DNA of 64,000 bases from Okapia johnstoni. Its lineage: Eukaryota > Chordata > Mammalia > Artiodactyla > Giraffidae. This document shows, one piece after another, positions 59,845 to 64,000 of the stretch; positions within the stretch are counted from its first letter, which is position 1; every line of letters starts with the position of its first letter. Location of the stretch: the NCBI GenBank assembly GCA_024291935.2, contig CM044316.1, positions 2,410,501-2,474,500 on the forward strand. Reading direction: 5' to 3'. The position numbers and the translations under genes were made by a program. The notes beneath the pieces were generated by a model. The model did not search any database and was not told the origin of the DNA. It worked only from the letters and a program-made list of their open reading frames with translations.

Positions 59845-61168
59845 CTGGGGACACAGGGATACACAGGGTCAGAGACCCCATCTCAGTCAGGAAGGCAGCC
59901 CTGGGCAAAGAAGACCTGGATGGGGAGCCAAGGAGGAGGTGTGTGTGGTGGCAGTGGAGTCGAAAACTTTTCTGGGCCCTGCACCAGCCCTGTGCTCTGC
60001 AGAGGTCCCTGCCTTTCTCAGCAAAAGTCACACAGTTTATGCATTCACCTCTGAGTCCAAGTGAGCTGGTCCAGCTGGCAGGGTGGCCACTGGAAAATAC
60101 TTCTCCCATGCTCATGGCATCTGCAGGGTCACGAGGCAAGTGTTCCCGAACCTTGCTAGATGGTGCCCTAGTCTTCTCCATTTATGCAGGAACTTTTCGC
60201 CTGCAGTCCACGGAGATGGCTGAGGCTCGGTGCCCTTGCCGACTGTTAACTATTGTCAGCTGGCGGCAATCTGGGAGGAGTGCTTCCATCCCTTTCCGTG
60301 GCTTTCTTTGTCATTGAGCAATAAAGAAGCTGAGTACCTTTCCTCTTAGCACTGGGCTCACCATTCCTATTTTCTTCTTCATGGTGACACAATTCAAATC
60401 TTTTGCCCACCTACAAATAGTAGACTCTTCTTCAATTCAACTCTGGCCACTCTTTATACCTTTACATACCAGGGAATGACACATACGTAGGATTTAAGGA
60501 TACTTCCAACTGTGTGACTGGCATTTTCATTCTCAGATCCAGTCCTTTGATAAATCAAAGATTTTCCTTCCAACAGTTTCACAATGTCCATTTCAGCTCT
60601 TTTGGGCATAGATGATTTGTGTTCCATTTAAGAAATTTCTCCTTGTGCTGTCTTTAAAGAAACCACATTATCATCTGAGGGGTTTTTTGGGGTTTTGCCT
60701 CTTACCCTGAGTTTTCTAACCCACTCTGAGCTGACTTCTGTGTGTGGTGTGAATTGCAATTTAATTTTTCCGTATGGTTCAGTGGTCCAACACCATTTAT
60801 TAGACAACATCCTTCCTTGAGTTCTCCAACAGATAACACAGTAACAATGGAAAGGTGTAGGGGGATGGAGGGATGGGTGGTGCAGGAAGCTATTTATGCA
60901 AGGAACTGTTTCTGAGCTCACCATTCGGTTCCTCTGATGTGGAAACTATGACTGCACTGGGATCCCCTTATCTTGAAAACTACAGCTTTAGGATAATTCC
61001 TGATTCATGATAAACAGTCAGGCTGGTCCCCCCCGGAGCAGGGATCACGCGCCCACACACACGTGGCCTTGCAGCCGTGTGCAGAGCTGGCATGCATGGG
61101 TGTGTCTGCTTCTGCAGCCAAGAGTGTCCCAAGCAGGAGCCTGCTTTTGTAGACAGCTCTGTGGTTTC

Positions 61169-61394
61169 AGAGGGCTTCCCTGTGGCACTAGTGGTAAAAA
61201 GTCCACCCGCCAATGCATGAGACATAAGAAATGCGGGTTTGATCCCTGGGTGGGGAAGATTCCCTGGAGGAGAAAACGGCAACCCACTCCAGTATTCTTG
61301 CCTGGAGAATCCCACGGACAGAGAAGCTTGCCTGGTAAGCTATAGTCCACAGGGTTGCAAAGAGTCTGACATTACTAAAACGACTTTAGCATAA
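61169..61394 (+). mobile_element. Bov-tA SINE with GC-rich companion
   Basis: This is a sense SINE ('gggcttccctgtggcactagtgg', 'cgggtttgatccctggg', 'ccactccagtattcttgcctgg'). Compared with 56995-57010 in the sibling unit, extra sequence starts at about 61003, so about 165 bp of GC-rich DNA entered together with or next to it. Confidence 0.85.
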
Positions 61395-62145
61395 CAGGTC
61401 CCAGTAAATGTCCCCACCATGCTTTTCTTCAAGAAAACAGTGTATTGGCTGTACCTTGCCTTTGAAATCGGCCTATTATTCTTCCATCAGACCACCCAAA
61501 AAAGAAAATTCTATTTTGATTGTTAATAAACATCTTTGACTTTTTCCCTCAGATTGCTCCATCTAATGCAACTTCCCACTGTCTCTCAAGAATCTTGAAT
61601 ATAATTTCTCCACACACAGCCTCTTGGTGACTTTGAACAGACCTGGAATTAGAAACACGATACAACTGTCCTAGTCCAACTCTTAACACAAATTTCATTC
61701 TTCAAGCGTTCCTAACAAGGACTTAGATGTAGGAATTATTTCAGTATGTATGCTAATTTTTTTCCTCAAGAATCACTCACAGTCTAATAATTTATCTTCA
61801 GATTTTCTGAGTTGATAATCACATCATCAGCAAATTTCACCTTTAGTTTTTCAAAATCATCTGCTGGTGATTTTATTCTCCTCTTTACTGGACTCAGGGG
61901 TTGCACTTGCCTCCGTGTATTATCCCTCACTCAAAGATTTGCAGGTAAACCTTAAGCGGGATGATCTTATCACTGTTGTTCTTTTTGCAGGAATTTTATT
62001 ATGTTAAAAGAAAAAATATCTTATACAGTTTCCCAAGTATTTTATGGCAGGGACAGACACTTGATGTTATCAAATATTTTGTCTTGATGTATGATGTTTG
62101 AATTTAATTAACCATTTGATTCTGTACTCATGGACATAATCACAT

Positions 62146-62216
62146 TTGGGATCTTCATGGAACAAGGATTAAACCACTGTCCCTGGCATTGGCATTCTGG
62201 ACCACCAGGGAAGTCC
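62146..62216 (-). mobile_element. CHR-type SINE fragment
   Basis: The sequence 'gggatcttcatggaacaaggattaaacc' to 'ggaccaccagggaagtcc' is the end of a CHR-type SINE. The sibling units lack it. Confidence 0.7.
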
Positions 62217-62566
62217 TTGCACTCTATTTCTTAATATCAAGCTTTCTATCTATTAATATATCCAATGTTAAGCCCATTGTGCAACCGTAGACAACGACTT
62301 TTATCACAGATCCCTACTCCTGGATACACTGATTAATTCATTTTGCTAACAAATATTATGATTTTTTATTTTGGCCTTGATATTTGCAGTAGATTGGTCT
62401 GGAATTTGATTCTCCCTGCCGTTTCTGGGTCATTTTGGTATTGATGCTATGTTTTGTATATGAAGAAAGTTACAGAGTCTATCTCCTTTTTCTCTCTCTA
62501 GGATCATCTCCACAAGCACAGAATAACAATTTTCTAGGACATTTTGTACAGTGTTCCAGAGAACTG

Positions 62567-62778
62567 GTTTCCCTGGTGGCTGGGCAATAAGGAATCTGCC
62601 TGCAATGCAGGAGATGCAAGTTCGATCCCTGGGCCAGGAAGATCTCCTAGAGAAGGAAACAGCAATCCACTCTAGTATTCTTACCTGGGAAATCCCATGG
62701 ACAGAGGAGTGGGGCAAACTACAGTCCACAGGGTCACAAAAGAGTTAGACATGACTTGCAAATAAACAACAACAAAAG
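62567..62778 (+). mobile_element. Bov-tA SINE
   Basis: This is a sense element ('tttccctggtggctgggcaataaggaatctgcc' to 'gagttagacatgacttgc') with an A-rich tail (aaacaacaacaaaa). CCAGAGAA is repeated at 62556-62563 and 62779-62786. The sibling units show the empty site ('ccagagaactac'). Confidence 0.92.
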
Positions 62779-64000
62779 CCAGAGAAGTCCAGGGCTGAGA
62801 AGACTTTTCATTACTGGTCCTACTGATTGACACGTCTTACAACACTTTGACTTCTCTCTGTCTTCTTGTGTTCATAGAGCTTACAATGATTTAGCCACAT
62901 TTCACAAGTTTTTAAAAGTTTTACTTTCAAATACTCTCTAATGCGCTCCAAAAAACACATTCTATATAGATGAACTGTGGGATCTGAGGTATCTAATCAA
63001 ACCCACAAATCATTCTATATTGGCACAGTCTCAAATTACGTGTCAGCACCTAGGAGGAAATGTGAAATGGCAGCCCATCCCTCTTTGGCACGAGACTCTC
63101 TTCCTGGAAGAAGAATAAGCTGATTCTAAGACTGCCCTATCTTCCAGTCACAAGACAGAGACACTGATCATCAGGAAACTGCAAGGAAATAAGCACTGCT
63201 TTGCAGTCAAAGGTTGCTAGGACAGTAACTCCTTCTTAGTAAAGACTATTGACGTGGCAGAAGTGACTGTGTTCCTTTCTGTTCCTAATTCCCTCGGCAG
63301 AATGCAAACAGGAGTACTGATGGGAAAATCCAACCTGTTTGAAGACAGAGGCAAAAGCATCTTTTATCTAAGATCAGCCTAAATAGCACAGATGTCTCTC
63401 TACCAATCAGCCTTTTTTCTTCCCTTTGAAAAGATGTGACAACAAACATGGGCCTATTTCCTGCTACCTCTAGGCAACTGGAGCTTCTATATCCAGGAAA
63501 AGGAAAGGCCTCCCAGAAATCTCAAATTTCATCATCCAAAGTTCACCCCTAAGAGAATTCCAAGTAGGATTGTGTGGCCAATATTTCTCATGATCAGGGA
63601 TCCACTGAATTGAAACACCTCTTGACAGCTGAGAACTGGCATGAGGTGCAACATGAGGGAATGTGCTGGGTGTTAAGGAGAGACTTACAATGGGAGTAAA
63701 GTCACATATCTCCAGGTCTACCTCAGCCCCCAAGCCCAAAGAGACGCAGGGTCTCAACACCAGGAGTAACCGGCAGGTTCTGGGCAGGTGCTGGGACAGT
63801 GTGACTGAGCCTCACTGCCAGGAAAAGATGTGGGCAGAAATGGACCCTCTTTGTTGCATACACACCTTTCCCAATCACCCTCCCCCAGGGACTGAGATGG
63901 GACATGGAAGACAGGGAGGCTTGAAGAGATGAAGGTTACAGGCAAGTGCACACAAGTTTGGGGAGGCAGGTAGCCAGTCCTCTGATCGCTTGCACAGGCT

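Larger units (their letters stand above)
60690..62960 (-). repeat. Ancient L1 fragment of the duplication unit (upstream of R8)
   Basis: This is antisense L1 ORF2 sequence ('gttttctaacccactctgagctgac', 'gagttgataatcacatcatcagcaaat', 'agattggtctggaatttgattctcc'), broken by two Bov-tA copies, a GC-rich insert and a CHR-type fragment. Confidence 0.75.
59845..64000. other. Intron upstream of R8 (one duplication unit, next copy off the edge)
   Basis: The 4.2 kb to the edge follow the unit order. 63400-64000 match the sequence just before the R6, R7 and R8 donors, including the final 'cacaggct'. In R6-R8 the exon begins roughly 35 bp further on, so a ninth FAKEQ exon should start near 64035. The stretches 59845-60690 and 62960-64000 are plain unit sequence. 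Confidence 0.78.

Noticed and set aside
59501..60317. Long + strand open frames (187 and 248 codons) over the FAKEQ exons, repeated at 18.4, 38.6, 47.1, 55.5 and 59.5 kb
   Set aside because: They are antisense shadows of GC-rich Ig exons: they recur only where the exon lies, break in the introns and have no domain of their own. The minus-strand frame has the Ig motifs and splice sites.

Overview
The window is a stretch of a ruminant (pecoran) nuclear genome. BovB (RTE-type) LINEs, Bov-tA and CHR-type SINEs and ruminant L1 copies are scattered throughout, and this combination is diagnostic of cattle, sheep, goat and deer relatives. I cannot name the species. There is no prokaryotic content and no complete gene. 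The whole window lies inside one giant gene read from the minus strand: obscurin (OBSCN), the sarcomeric tandem-immunoglobulin protein. Translation runs from high to low coordinates.

Left part (1-17.3 kb): a compact, GC-rich run of 23 coding exons encoding 21 different Ig (I-set) domains, called X1 to X21 here from left to right, so X21 is the most N-terminal. Every domain boundary is a phase-1 intron, and each domain is 264-285 nt long. X1-X3 are recent tandem copies of one another, with two dead exon relics between them. X15 and X16 are each split in two by an extra intron. Introns here are short and hold an MLT1-like LTR, a BovB copy with perfect target-site duplications and a few SINEs. 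From X9 to X20 the domains alternate strictly between those that keep and those that lack the F-strand cysteine, which points to a two-domain super-repeat.

Right part (17.3-64 kb): one Ig exon type (motif FAKEQ at its start, exactly 276 nt) recurs eight times at 18.6, 23.5, 27.1, 38.9, 46.2, 47.1, 55.6 and 59.6 kb (R1 to R8). A ninth copy is predicted just past the right edge. Six copies are intact (R1, R2, R4, R6, R7, R8). R3 and R5 are pseudo-exons. Each exon sits in a repeated genomic unit of about 3.7-4 kb that also carries an ancient L1 fragment in the same orientation as the gene, so the L1 was present before the exon was amplified. Unit spacing varies mainly because younger elements later landed in single units: a near-full-length L1 with BovB inside it (30.3-36.8 kb), a BovB/L1 nest in which both elements carry inverted 5' parts (39.9-43.9 kb), a BovB at 52.6-54.4 kb, and SINEs.

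Taken together the window encodes 27 apparently functional Ig domains of the N-terminal/central Ig array of obscurin. The exons are symmetrical (phase 1-1), so any one can be duplicated, lost or skipped without breaking the frame. The exon copies are more alike (94.6-96.4% in two pairs I counted) than the surrounding intron (about 80% by eye). I saw no RNA genes, CRISPR arrays, promoters or unrelated protein genes.
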